Shown one piece after another: positions 10,762-21,021 of a DNA stretch of 64,000 nt. How positions within the stretch are numbered: position 1 is the stretch's first letter; each line of letters starts with the position of its first letter. Position numbers and translations under genes: made by a program. The notes below the pieces were generated by a model. That model ran no database searches, was not told the DNA's origin, and saw only the letters and a program-made list of their open reading frames with translations. The stretch spans positions 37,885,488 through 37,949,487 of the forward strand of contig CM073898.1 of assembly GCA_037176705.1 (NCBI GenBank), in the 5' to 3' direction. This stretch comes from Molossus alvarezi. Its lineage: Eukaryota; Chordata; Mammalia; Chiroptera; Molossidae.

Positions 10762-11089
10762 TTGTTGAATGTATTACAGATGTTCCTCATTTTTCCCCCA
10801 TTGACCCCCTCCTCCCCACTCCCACCTTTTCCCACACTATTGTCTGTGTCCATTGGTTATGCATATAAGTTTTTTGGTTTATTTCTTCCCACCCACCCCC
10901 AACCCCTTTCCCTTTGAGGTTTGTCAGTCTAGCAATGAATTTGTACTTCTTATTCCCTTCACCTTTTTCACCCATTCCCCCAACCTTCCTCTCATCTGGC
11001 AACTAACAAAATGTTCTCTGTATCTATGAGAATGTTTCTGTTCTGCCTGTTCATTTTGTTTGTAGATTCCATTGTCCATAGATATGTAT

Positions 11090-12030
11090 TCATTGCCATT
11101 TTGTTTGTTCATATATTTTATCTTTTTCTTCAAAAAGACCCTTCATCATTTCATATAATAACGGTTTACTGGTGATGAATTCCTTTAACTTTTTCTTGTC
11201 TGGGAAAGTCTTTATATGGCCATCGATTCTAAATGACAGCTTTGCAGGATAGAGTAATCTTGGTTATAGGTTCTTGCTTTTCATCACTCTGAATATTTCT
11301 TGCCACTCCCTTTTGGCCTGCAAAGTTTCTTTTGAGAAATCAGCTGACAGCCTTATGGGAACTTCCTTGTAGGTAACTAACTGCTTTTCTCTTGCTGCTT
11401 TTAAGATTCTCTCTCTGTCTTGAATCTTTTGCATTTTGATGATGATGTGTCTTGGTGTGGGCCTCTTGGGGTTCATCTTGTTTGGGACTCTCTGTGCTTC
11501 CTGGACTTGAATGTCTATTTCCTTCACCAAGTTAGGGAAGTTTTCTGCCATTATAGTTTCATATAGGTTTTCGGTTTCTTGTTCTCTCGTTTCTCCTTCT
11601 GGTACCCCCAAATGTGAATGTTGGCATGCCTGAAGTTGTCCCAGAGGCTCCTTACACTATCCTCATTTTTTTGGATTCTTTTTTCTTTTTGCTGTTCTGA
11701 TTGGGTGTTTTTTGCTTCCTTATATTCCAAATCAATGGTTTGCTTCTTGGATTTACGTACTCTACTATTGAATCTGTGTAAATTATTCTTTATTTCAGTT
11801 AATGTCTCCTTCATTTCTGACTGTGCATCCATCATTTCTGACTGGTCCATTTTTACGCTCTTGAGGCCCTCACTAAGTTTACTGAGGTTCTCAGTAAGTT
11901 CATTGAGCATCCTTATAAGCAGTATTTTGAACTCAGCATCTGTTAGGTTGCTTATCTCCATTTCGCTTAGTTCTTTTCTTGGGGTTTTGTTCTGTTCTTT
12001 CATTTGAGACCTGTTTTTTTGTCTCCTCAT
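11090..12030 (-). pseudogene. HAL1 ORF1 (L1 ORF1p-like), copy 2, broken
   Basis: The start MRRQKNRSQMKEQNKT is in frame here, unlike copy 1, and shows the likely true N-terminus. Coiled-coil, RRM-like and C-terminal parts follow in the same order. A one-base deletion near 11606-11612 shifts the frame after ANIHI; the other frame resumes at GVPEGE. A CAA codon has become TAA at 11266-11264, after MKSKNL, and the reading then continues to the normal TGA at 11092-11090. The lesions differ from those in copy 1, so each copy decayed after insertion from a presumably intact source. Confidence 0.88.
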
Positions 12031-12159
12031 TTTGGCTGCCTCCCTGTGTTTGTTTCTATGTATTACTTAACACGAGGTATGGGTCTATCTGAGACCAGAT
12101 GCTGCTTGTTTGAAAGAATTTAGGAAAACCTGAAGCAGGATCCAAGACAGGCCAATCCT

Positions 12160-12420
12160 ATGGTTAAGCAAGTGGCAACAGCTTGGGTGGGCCTGAAAGT
12201 TGGACAGGGCGGGGCTACCAGTGTGAGCCTGGTTGCTGGAGTCCCAGATATGGCGACTGTCTGCTGCCCCAGGGAAGGGCTCACCAAAGGAACAAAGGCC
12301 TCTGACAGCACGTTTGTCCCGGAGAAAGCCCCCTCTCCAGCCCTCACTCCAGTGCCAAACAGCTTAGTTCTTCCCTGTATGTCTCTGGTGCCCTTCAAGC
12401 TGCCTCCCCTCCAAGCTTAG
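12160..12420 (+). other. open frame antisense to the HAL1 5'UTR, copy 2 (86 codons)
   Basis: This is the counterpart of the frame at 5997-6281, with the same ATG and TAG but eight codons shorter through an in-frame indel after about codon 15. It shares the segments TKASDSTFVPEKAPSPAL and NSLVLPCMSLVP. No signal peptide, membrane segment or known domain is apparent. Confidence 0.3.
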
Positions 12421-12865
12421 GGGGAGTGAGTCCCATAAGTCCATGCCCGGGACCTTTCAGAGGAGCTGCCTGGGGTTCCAGCAGCCTCAGCCTCCCTGAG
12501 CCTCAGTTCCCGCTGGTTTTTCCAGCCAGAAGTTATGGGGACTTCTCTTCCTGGCACTGGAACCCCCAGTGGAGCGCCTGGTGTGGGACAGGGTCCCCTC
12601 GGTCCTCAGGGAGGACCTTCCCAGCGGAGGTATCCTCCTGATTTTTATCCGCCACACGTGGGTGTGGAACCAGCCCGTTCGCCTCCGCCCCTCCTACCAG
12701 TCTGGATGTGGCTGCTGCTTTAATTCCATAGTTGTAGGACTTCCATTCAGCTTGATTTCAGGAGGTCCTGAATGATGGTTGTTCTTTAGTTTAGTTGTAA
12801 CTTTGATGTAGTTGTGGGAAGATGTGATACCACGTTTAACTACGCCGCCATCTTGACCGGAAGTC

Positions 12866-12882
12866 TTGTGTTTCTTAAATCA
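12866..12882. repeat. target-site duplication of HAL1 copy 2, right
   Basis: Exact second copy of the 17-bp direct repeat at 10745-10761. Confidence 0.92.
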
Positions 12883-13204
12883 AAAGATTCATATCATTTA
12901 TCAGTCATACAAAATTTGTATGTAATATCTGTTTGCAATTTTTTTGTTCTCTCCTTGTAGAACTGCTATTAGATGTGTATACCTTTTCTTCCTGATCTCC
13001 ATATTTTTTATATTTTCTAGGTCTTTGTCTCTCTACCTCATTCTGGATAACTTTATCAGATAATTTTTGTTCATCTGTATCTGATCTGCTGTTTAACTTG
13101 ACCATTGATCTTCTAATACCAAGGATTATATTTTTAATTTTAGAAGTTATATTTAGTTCTTTGACAAATCTGCCTATTCTGTTTATCACTGAGATTTTAT
13201 AAAA
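12883..13204. other. unassigned intergenic stretch
   Basis: About 320 bp of AT-rich sequence, ending in a short CA run. No gene or repeat family recognised. Confidence 0.5.
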
Positions 13205-13424
13205 ACACACACACACATTTTAATTATTTTTAGAGAGGAAGGAAGGGAGAGGGAGAGAAAAAGAGAAACATCAATGTGAGAGCAGAACATTGATGGACTG
13301 TCTCCTGCACAACCCCACCAGGGATTGAGCTGAAACTTGGGCATGCACCCTGACTGGGAATCGAGCCAACAACCCCCAGGTGTTCAGGAAGATGCCCAAC
13401 CAACTGAGCCACACCAGCCAGGGC
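13205..13424 (-). mobile_element. Ves SINE, form B, older copy
   Basis: Reads antisense from TTTTAGAGAGGAAGGAAGGG to GAGCCACACCAGCCAGGGC. CpGs are largely lost and I see no clean TSD, so the copy is old. Confidence 0.85.
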
Positions 13425-14187
13425 AATTGAGTTTTATTCCTTAGGGTTTCAATGACTTCTTTAATCATTTAGAAATACTTAATTATTTCAGACAATCATA
13501 TTTTGGACATACTTTCTATTATCTCAAATTCTTCGAGGTTCTATGTTCGTTGTCTTTTGTTCATGGTGGATCATTTACTTATGTTTCATAATTTTTTATA
13601 TTATGAGATCATCTTCAGATAGCTTTTTTATTCTGTGGGGATCCCATGTGACCCTGAGAATTTTTTTCATTCCTTGCATCAGATCCGCTTAATTGTCTCA
13701 GGCCCAGTATCAATCAATATTTGCATTCATTTTTCATCTAGTGTAAATTTGGATTTTTATCTTATGCAAGTTAAAAGCCTAGAAATTCAACCCTTGGAGA
13801 GTTCTACTTTTATGCATTATTTTACTTCCAACTCCCTTAGGTCCAAGGCTTCACCTTCTGTCTCTGAGTAGATATTAAAACCCAACTATTGCTGTTTCCA
13901 GATACAATAGCTCTGCCCCAAAGTTGATGCAGAGTTAACTCACACTTATTCTGGCTTTCCTTTCCTCTCTTTTTCTGGCATTTGGAGGTTTTCCTTTTCT
14001 GTGTGTGAGCTCATCTATGGTTATTGTTTGTTGTTGTTATGTTTAATGAATCATTCCTATATAGTAAGAGGGTTTCTACATTTGCTTAGGCTGCCGTGCT
14101 ATTGCAAGTGGAAGACCCTACAAGAATGACATCATTGAGATCAAAAGGGCCTAATTGTAGTCTATCAAGAGTTTTGTTTTGTGGTTG
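13425..14187. other. unassigned intergenic stretch
   Basis: AT-rich sequence with a short open frame (13635-13871) that has no recognisable motif. No gene or mobile element supported. Confidence 0.5.
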
Positions 14188-14334
14188 TTAATCCTCACCT
14201 GAGGATATTATTCCATTGATTTTTTTAAAAAATATATTTTTATTGATTTTTAGAGAGAAAGGAAGGGAGAAGGAAAAAGAGATAGAAACATCGATATGAG
14301 AGACACTTCTAACCACTGAACCAAACCGGCCAGG
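14188..14334 (-). mobile_element. rearranged Ves SINE fragment
   Basis: It begins with a form A 3' module (AATCCTCACCTGAGGATAT), continues with a form B-like TTTTTATTGATTTTTAGAGA tail, then jumps to the head (AACCACTGAACCAAACCGGC). The middle with the B box is missing. It may be one SINE inserted in another followed by deletion. Confidence 0.75.
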
Positions 14335-14580
14335 GGAAGTTTTTTTTTACCATCCTCATGTCACATAGGCGTCCATTTGTGATGCCTATCCACCAAGCAT
14401 ATTTATTTACTGATTAAAAAATAATTTACTATTTGTTTCTGTTAAAATACTTCTTTAATATTTAAATGCAAAAAGTATTTTTCAGCACCACTGAAGCTCT
14501 TTGTGTTTCTTCTTTGACAAGCTGTGAATAATGTAGGTAATCACAACTTCCCTTATAATTAAATATAACAAAGAGAAGTA

Positions 14581-14776
14581 TTTTTTAAAATAATTTCTGT
14601 TGATCATTAGAGAGAGAACAAGGGAGAAGGAGAGAGAGAAACACCAATCAGCTGCCTCCTGCATGCCCCCAGTGGGGATCAAGTCTGCAACCTGGGCACG
14701 TGTCCTGACTGAAATTGAACCAGCAACCTCTGATGCATGGAACAACACTCAACTAACTGAGCCACACCAGCCAGGG
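14581..14776 (-). mobile_element. Ves SINE, form B, older copy
   Basis: Antisense copy from TTTCTGTTGATCATTAGAGA to GAGCCACACCAGCCAGGG. Both promoter boxes are recognisable but diverged. Confidence 0.85.
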
Positions 14777-15296
14777 TGAGATGTGTTTGTTTGTTTTTTA
14801 AATGGTAGTTGAAAAAATTAACAATAGAGTTAATGGAGAGATAATAACCATTGTACCAAGAGGATCTACATTCTTTCCACCTACCTCCAATTTTTATATG
14901 TATAAAAAGAATAGACCTTGTTCATAGTCAAAGAATGGAATTGTCTGCATGAATAATTTGAATAGCCACCAAGACACACATTTTATCTGATATTTGAAAT
15001 GCTACCTTTTGAAATCAGTTTCTTTGTAGTAACCAAATCTATTTTGAAATTTATAGACTCATAAGAGGGGTAATATATCAAATCCCTAGTTCTCCACAGT
15101 GAATTATATATCCATTAATTCTGTAAACATGTACTAACTGCCTTCTGAGTGCCAAGATTGAGATCATAAAATGAATGACACAGCATTTATCCACAAGGAG
15201 TTCACTGTCTAGTGGATTGACAGACAAGTAAACAGATAAAATTGTAACTGAATGTCAGCTGGAATCTTCCTACTCAAGATCTCTAGATTAAAACTA
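14777..15296. other. unassigned intergenic stretch
   Basis: AT-rich. The part at 15115-15240 (CTGTAAACATGTACTAACTG, then AGGAGTTCACTGTCTAGTGG) resembles the antisense 3' end of LINE2. The rest is unassigned. Confidence 0.45.
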
Positions 15297-15460
15297 CAGC
15301 AGGTCCCCAGTGTCATTCAGTTATATTGTTGATGAGATGCCATAGGAACTCAACTCTTGTTTATATCAATTAGCCTATGGTGAAATTGTATTTTTGTATA
15401 TGTTAGTTTGCTTAAAGGCACAACCTGTTAATCAATGGGACATTAATTGAGGACTTACTG
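15297..15460. mobile_element. short Tigger/TcMar-like DNA transposon
   Basis: The element starts CAGCAGGTCCCCAG and ends TTGAGGACTTACTG, whose reverse complement is CAGTAAGTCCTCAA. These are terminal inverted repeats. TA lies on both sides (15295-15296 and 15461-15462), as for mariner-type insertions. The interior CTCTTGTTTATATCAATTAG recurs in the related copy at 61137-61311. At 164 bp it is non-autonomous. Family name is from memory. Confidence 0.75.
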
Positions 15461-15835
15461 TAACACAGACTCCTTTACACAAACGGAAATATTCAATGCC
15501 TCATCCAATAGTTCTGTCAGTTTTAGAGGATGGGGGCTTATATGTTTATAGTCACTCTCAGCTCTAGACTTTAGCTTTTGCTAAACTAGTTCTGTCAAGT
15601 CATCATCTTATGAGGCTTCTTTTGTCTCTGTTTTAGTAATGCTTTAATCCAAACATGGAACCTGCTTTTCCCCCTTAATGTACATAATTTCTATACAATA
15701 AACCATTCACACAAAGTTTTGTATGTGTGTGTAAATAAAATGTAGACAGGTTAAAGATAAGAATAGATTTATATGCTAGAAATACAAACAACTTAAAATT
15801 TAACGTAAAATATTTCTTTTCCTGGAAGATCCATT
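15461..15835. other. unassigned intergenic stretch
   Basis: AT-rich, no recognisable feature. Confidence 0.5.
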
Positions 15836-16057
15836 TCAGTATAGTTCCCGGTATCATGGAGCTCACTGTCTAGTAGAGCAGGCAGACGTCAAACAACTCA
15901 TTCTACAGGTATTTAATTATAATTTTGTTAAATCCTTTAATAGGAAAAAGACTGCTCTGATTGTATAGAACAGAGGGACTAGAAATACTTTTTTTGAGAA
16001 AGTAGCATTTGATGAATGAAGTGTTGAGAAGGAGAATTAGAAATGATCCAGCTAGGA

Positions 16058-16252
16058 CTCTCTCTGGAGCACACGGGTACCTTGCCCCACCGCCTTCTTC
16101 CCCCAGGGTCCACCCCACCAGCAAGCTTGACCTCTTTTTCTTCTTTTATCTCTCAAGGCACATCTCTCCCCCAACCCATCCCTCTCTCTCCTCAGCTCTA
16201 GAAAAAACCACACACACACACACACACACACAAGAAAAAAAATAAAAAAGAA
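16058..16252 (+). mobile_element. 195-bp TSD-flanked retroposed insert of unknown origin
   Basis: A perfect 12-bp direct repeat, ATCCAGCTAGGA, lies at 16046-16057 and 16253-16264. The insert is pyrimidine-rich and C-rich (about 16070-16200). It then has a CA run (16208-16232) and an A-rich tail that abuts the right repeat. TSD plus A-tail are the marks of L1-mediated retroposition on the plus strand. The body is neither Ves, MIR nor L1, so a processed RNA or an LTR-derived transcript is possible. Confidence 0.75.
16208..16232. repeat. CA microsatellite
   Basis: Uninterrupted CA dinucleotide run within the tail of the insert at 16058-16252. Confidence 0.95.
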
Positions 16253-17150
16253 ATCCAGCTAGGAAAACAGTATGAGTGGAGGCTTAAGGTGGGGGAAGAA
16301 CTTGGCTGGTTTGAGAAGCCCTGAAAAGCCCTTTGTGCTCCAGGAGGGAGAGTGGGAGTGGCAGATAAGGCTCAGAAGGTAAACAGAGTTAGATCATGTA
16401 GTGCCTTGTAAGGTGGGTTAAGAATTTTCGATTTTATCCCCAAAGCTATTTCAGTTATAGGAATACAGTACTGTGGGTAGTCACCAACTACTTGGGTGAA
16501 GCTGAAGAGATGCCATGAGGGTCTTGAAGTCAAGTGGATATGCATACCCCAGGCAGCGCAGCAATCTGTAGAAAGCCCTGGAGTTTTCAGTGGGCCTGGT
16601 AGGCCAGGAAGCAGTGAGTACAGAAAGTGTGGGTGATGGCAGAGAAGAGACAGCAAGGTAAGCTGAGACCAGGTTACAAACAGTCCTTCCTGAGGTGTTC
16701 ACAGTTTATCCTGCAAGCACTGAGTCAGGGGCATGACACGAGGAACTCTAGTGATGTACAAAGATAACTCTGGACATCACTGTCATTGTCATAACAAAAA
16801 CAGCCAGTACATTGAAGGGACAACCAGTGGTGAACAGTGAGGTTCTGTAGAGGTAAATGATGAAGGCTAAAGAAATGCCTTGGTAGTTGGCAGTTAAGAA
16901 CTAGAGTTAATTTAAACTTGACCCTCAAACTGAGGAAATTTTAGACTAATCCTATTTAAACATAGATGGGAAAATCTTACCCCTCCAAAAAAAATAACCC
17001 CACTACAAGATTCTAAGTGAAGATTTAAGTAGGCTTTTGGATATCAGTTTCTAGAGTTAGTGGAAGCATAAATTTGGAAGTTGTCAGCATACAGATGATA
17101 TATTTAATGTTAAGGGACTAGATTAGATCACCCAAAAAAACAGTATAAAG

Positions 17151-17405
17151 CCCTGGCCGGTTTGGCTCAGCGGTTAGAGCGTCGGCCTGCGGTCCTGAGA
17201 GACCCGGGTTCGGTTCCCGCTAAGGACGCGTATCTCGGTTGCAGTTTGTCCCCGGCCCTGGTCGGTTGTGCGGGTGGCAGCCACTCGATGTGTTCCTTTC
17301 ACATCGATGTTTCTCTCTCTCTCTCTGTTCCTCTCTCTCCCTCCCACTCTACCTGAACAAAGAATGGAAAAATGTCCTCGGGTGAGGATAAAAAAAAAAA
17401 AAAAA
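17151..17405 (+). mobile_element. Ves SINE, form A, young
   Basis: Near-consensus copy with many intact CpGs (GCGTCGGCCTGCGGTC, GACCCGGGTTCGG). The TSD ACAGTATAAAG is at 17140-17150 and 17406-17416. It lies in LINE2 and directly left of the next SINE. Confidence 0.95.
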
Positions 17406-17428
17406 ACAGTATAAAGAAGAGAAGACAG

Positions 17429-17646
17429 CCCTGGCCGGTTTGGCTCAGCAGTTAGAGAGCGTCAGCCTGTGGTCCAGAGAGACCTGGGTTTGGTTCCTGG
17501 TAAGGGCACGTACCTCAGTTGCAATTTGTCTCCACGCCAGTTGGGGTCATGTGGGTGGCAACCAGTTGATATGTCATATCAATGTTTCTCTTTCTCTCTC
17601 TCCCTCTTGTTCCATGCAAAAATGTCCTCGGGTGAGGAAAAAAAAA
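17429..17646 (+). mobile_element. Ves SINE, form A
   Basis: Second copy in the same orientation. Its perfect 15-bp TSD AAGAAGAGAAGACAG (17414-17428, 17647-17661) overlaps the right TSD of the previous SINE. More diverged than its neighbour, so it may be the earlier of the two. Confidence 0.95.
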
Positions 17647-17734
17647 AAGAAGAGAAGACAGTAAAACCTTGAGGCCTCCAAGTGGGACAGAGCAGGAGAA
17701 ATCAACAAAAGAGTATGAGAAAAGGAAAACCAGG

Positions 17735-18295
17735 ACAGAGCAATGTAAGGGGTCCTCAAAACCAGCTCCGTGTTCAGATATTCATAAGGAGGCTCACTGG
17801 ATTCAGCATGTAACTGTATTCATAGCTAAGATTTATCACGGTGATATATAGGAAACATGCCATCCTGGACTACAAGGGAAAAACACACTGCTGAAGTCTG
17901 GAGGAATCCATGGGCAGTTTCCTTATGTTCTCTTCCTCCCTGGAGGGGCCATGCAGAGCACATTCTTCCCCCAGGAGTGAAAATGCAGCAACATGCTGGT
18001 GATACTTCTCAGGGCAGCCCATTAGAGACGCGATGCCCAAAATTGTTATTGGGGTCTGGTCATGTAGGCACCCTCTGCCTACAAAATTCCAGAGTCTCAG
18101 AAGAAAAGCAGGTGTTCAGCATAAACCACACTGTTTATATAGTCTAGGCACAGTGAGCCGTCATTACCAGTTAGGGAGCAATGGGAACACTGCTGAAAAT
18201 CAAGTTCCCAAATGCTAGCTAAGGGCCAACGTTGCAAATTCCTTTGAAGGGTTACAGCCTCAGGCCTGCTAGTTTAACAATTCTGCGCAGTGGCA
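17735..18295 (-). mobile_element. ERVL/MLT2-like solo LTR, decayed
   Basis: The order of segments (GGATTCAGCATGTAACTGTA, TTCATAGCTAAGATTTAT, GGTGTTCAGCATAAACCACA, TAGTCTAGGCACAGTGAGCC) resembles remembered ancient ERVL-type LTRs in antisense. It has no internal retroviral genes and interrupts LINE2. Exact ends are uncertain. Confidence 0.55.
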
Positions 18296-18299
18296 TCAC

Positions 18300-19345
18300 A
18301 GAAGCTGAGTGGAGAATGTTTCCAGGGAGAGAGATGCTACTGAAGAATCAAGTAGGACCAAAGTGACCAATGGATTTGGTGCTACACAGGCTGGGACACA
18401 AGTAGGTTTACAGTGTGAATACAAAAAAGAGTTTATTCTTCTATTATTATTTATTTTCCATATGAACAACTGTAAATCTCCTTTTGCCCCACCCTGTAGA
18501 GATCATTGTTGACCTTGGCAGGCACCATCTCAGATGTATTGTGGGATAAGGAAGCTAGACTGGGGAGGATTCAATAGTGACTTGGTGCCCTGGCCCATGT
18601 AGCTCAGTTGGTTGGAGCGTAGTCCCGTGCACCAGAAGGTTGCCAGTTCGATTCCCAGTCAGGGCACATACCTAGATTGCTGGTTCGATTCCCCATGGAA
18701 ATGCATACAGGAGGCAACCAATCAATGTTTCTCTCATACATTGAAGTTTCTCTCTCTCTCTTCTTCTCTCTCCAAAATCAGTAAAAACATATCCACCAGT
18801 GAGGATTTAAAAAAAAATTTTTGACGTGAAAGAGTGTAGAGCTTGTACAGACAGAATAGTTCAAGAAGTTTTCTGTGAGGGGAAGCAAAAAGAAAATGTA
18901 GCTTAAAGATACTATAACTGAAGAAAACCTTTTTTTTTTTTTTTTACAGATGAGAGGCACTAACACATGTTTGTTTGGGATCCAAATAATTTATTAGAAA
19001 GAAAGAGGTGATGATGTGAAGAAAGAGGAATTCAATCCAGAGCAGAAATAAAATTATGGGAAAAGAGACACTCCCTCCATTGAAATGGGAGGGAAGAAGG
19101 AGAAAATGTACAGGTGCAGGTAGAATCATAGATTTGGGAATGGGAACATGAGCAACTTATGATTGCTTCTGTTTTCTCAGAGAAGTATGAGGCAGTGTCC
19201 TCAGTTGAGAGTAGAGGGTTATGAAAAAGATGTAAAAGATGTGAGGAAAAAATAGAAAGTTTGGAATTTGTAGAGCAAGGAAGGAAATAATTTGTGATAA
19301 CAAATGTGTAAGATAGAAAACTGGCAGGGGAGAGGTCATGATAGG
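18300..19345 (-). mobile_element. LINE2 fragment, antisense, continuing
   Basis: ATGCTACTGAAGAATCAAGT and CAATGGATTTGGTGCTACAC (18330-18390) and the purine-rich part after 18825 follow the order of antisense L2 beyond the piece ending at 17139. A Ves SINE (18587-18822) lies inside. Assignment after 19000 is weak. Confidence 0.55.
18587..18822 (+). mobile_element. Ves SINE, older form
   Basis: The head CATGTAGCTCAGTTGGTTGG has a tRNA-like A box, and CCAGTTCGATTCCCAGTC is the B box. A second B-box-like TGGTTCGATTCCCCATGG follows. Ends CAGTGAGGATTTAAAAA. Confidence 0.88.
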
Positions 19346-20255
19346 GGTTAAGGACTATGGAGTCATTTCCCCAATGTTCTATTTATGAGAAGCAATAATT
19401 TGTATCATTGAAATGTTTCAACCTCTACCAATATCAACTTCAAAAGGAAACTGTTGTATTGGGTAGCAGTTAAAAATAGGAATGAAATGATTTGGCCTTT
19501 AACCAAATTGTTCTTGATTAGCTCAAAGCTACTTTAGTGTAACACTTTCATTCCCAGATTACTCCACCCCTGAACAGTGGAAACTCAGTGACCAATTGAT
19601 CTCCCTCAGCCTAATGCACACATGAAATATGCAGCTAACATTACACTACAACTTCCCCCACCAAACAAAACAGGAAGAGTGGTTATGTTTAGCTGGTAGT
19701 GTTAGTCTGTCATGTAGCGTTTCCGTTAAATGCTGAATGTCAAGTTGCTATATTGTGTGACAGTTCTTTTCATATACATATATGTATTTTTCAACATTGC
19801 CATGAGAAGAGCATCTTTCCATTTTCACAGAAGTGTCTCATGAACACAAGACATAAAGTATATTTCAAAGAAGCTCCAAGAATCTTTGCTATATGAAGGG
19901 CACGTTTTTAGTGTGTAGACTGACTCTCATATTTGCTGAACCCCAGCTGCAGTACTTGTCTCAGAGAACTGCTCAGCTCCTCCCGTGTATCCCATTATTA
20001 CTTTCAGTTGTGAGATGAAAACGTTCTCTTTAAAATAAATTTGTTCCTCTAAATAAAGAAATGTTCAAATAGCTGCTTTAGTGTCGTATTTAATCTCAAG
20101 TTAAATTGGAGAAAAGATTTCAGGATGTAGAAAGCTCATTCAAATTTGCAGTGACCTTGGTATTTTTCTTAATACAAAAATTATTATTATCACATTTCTT
20201 AATTTTCTGGCTCATGAAATAAAGTTAGAATATGCCTTTATTAGACACAATTAGC
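19346..20255. other. unassigned intergenic stretch
   Basis: AT-rich, no gene, RNA or repeat family recognised. Confidence 0.5.
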
Positions 20256-20442
20256 CCAGCTGGAGTAGCTCAGTTGGTTGAGCATCATCCTGTGTGCTGA
20301 AAGGTTGCCGGTTTGATTCCCAGTCAGGGCACTTACCTGGGTTTCGGGTTTGATTCCCAGTCAGGGCACTTACCTGGGTTTCGGGTTCGATCCCCAGATG
20401 GGGCATGTACGGAAGGCAATCAGTCTCACATCGATGATTCAT

Positions 20443-20474
<32 letters not shown>

Positions 20475-20515
20475 CCTTTCTCTAAGCATGTCCTCAGGTG
20501 AGGATTTAAAAAAGA
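20256..20515 (+). mobile_element. Ves SINE, form B, with internal 37-bp duplication
   Basis: Head CAGCTGGAGTAGCTCAGTTG; tail CCTCAGGTGAGGATTTAAA. A 37-bp segment containing the B box is perfectly repeated in tandem (20311-20347 and 20348-20384), giving an extra B-box copy. A CT run follows. Confidence 0.9.
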
Positions 20516-20877
20516 AGTGTGTATGTATTATACACAATTAATTCAATGCTACCAATTTAATTTTTACTTGTATAAATTTTATAATATTTAACTCTTCATG
20601 TATTTCCAAAGATTTTTTCTAGTAGCTGGGGAGTGTGGCGGGACACCTATGAGAGATAAAGGTGAAGGCAGGAGGATTAATTAGGGAAGGCTTTAGAGAC
20701 CTTGATGCTGATCTGTCACCTGTAAAAGAAAAGGGAAGAAACAGGATTGGACAGGGAGAGCCTTACTCTGATGTAGATCTAGAAAAGTCTGAGCCAGTCA
20801 ACCCAATGGGAAGCTTGGAGCGAAGTCTGCCCATGAGAGAAATGGCTGGAGCCTAGTAACACGGCCATGCTCAGTCA

Positions 20878-21021
20878 CAGGTCGGGGCTTTCCCGGAAGA
20901 TGGTGATCTCGGCTTGAATGCTGCTGTAGTAGGTCCCAAAGGTGCTGTAGCTGGAGGCTATTATTAGCCAACTGCATTCTTCCAGCTGAAGGAAGATCCC
21001 AGCCACACGTCCTCGTGCCTG
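20878..21021 (-). pseudogene. 48-codon open stretch in a GC-richer block, possible pseudogene
   Basis: On the minus strand, a frame between TAG (21024-21022) and TGA (20877-20875) reads with coding-like composition, including SSYSTFGTYYSSIQAEITIF and ending ESPDL. A second frame just upstream (VNDSTALFEKNGTPKNG) could be the same protein after a frameshift. The surrounding block 20640-21090 is richer in GC than its flanks. I do not recognise the protein; chance or an LTR are alternatives. Confidence 0.3.

Larger units (their letters stand above)
10762..12865 (-). mobile_element. HAL1-like (half-LINE-1) retrotransposon, copy 2
   Basis: This 2,104-bp copy has the same order as copy 1: 5'UTR (12865-12031), ORF1 (12030-11090), and a 328-bp 3' region without ORF2. 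It is bounded by a perfect 17-bp TSD, so both ends are defined. The 5' end is a single unit with GACTTCCGGTCAAGATGGCG in sense. The A-tail is missing: the 3' sequence ends ATACATTCAACAAT and joins the TSD directly, whereas copy 1 ends AACAATAAAGATTTAAA. The two copies look highly similar by eye, implying fairly recent activity of the family. Confidence 0.92.
15836..17139 (-). mobile_element. LINE2 fragment, antisense
   Basis: The left part (ATCATGGAGCTCACTGTCTA) is the antisense L2 3' region. The part at 16265-17130 is reverse-transcriptase-region sequence, with AGATCATGTAGTGCCTTGTA and GTCAGCATACAGATGATAT matching remembered L2 sequence. It is interrupted by the TSD-flanked insert at 16058-16252. 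Probably the same L2 as the pieces at 17662-17730, 18300-18390 and 18825-19345. Confidence 0.75.
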
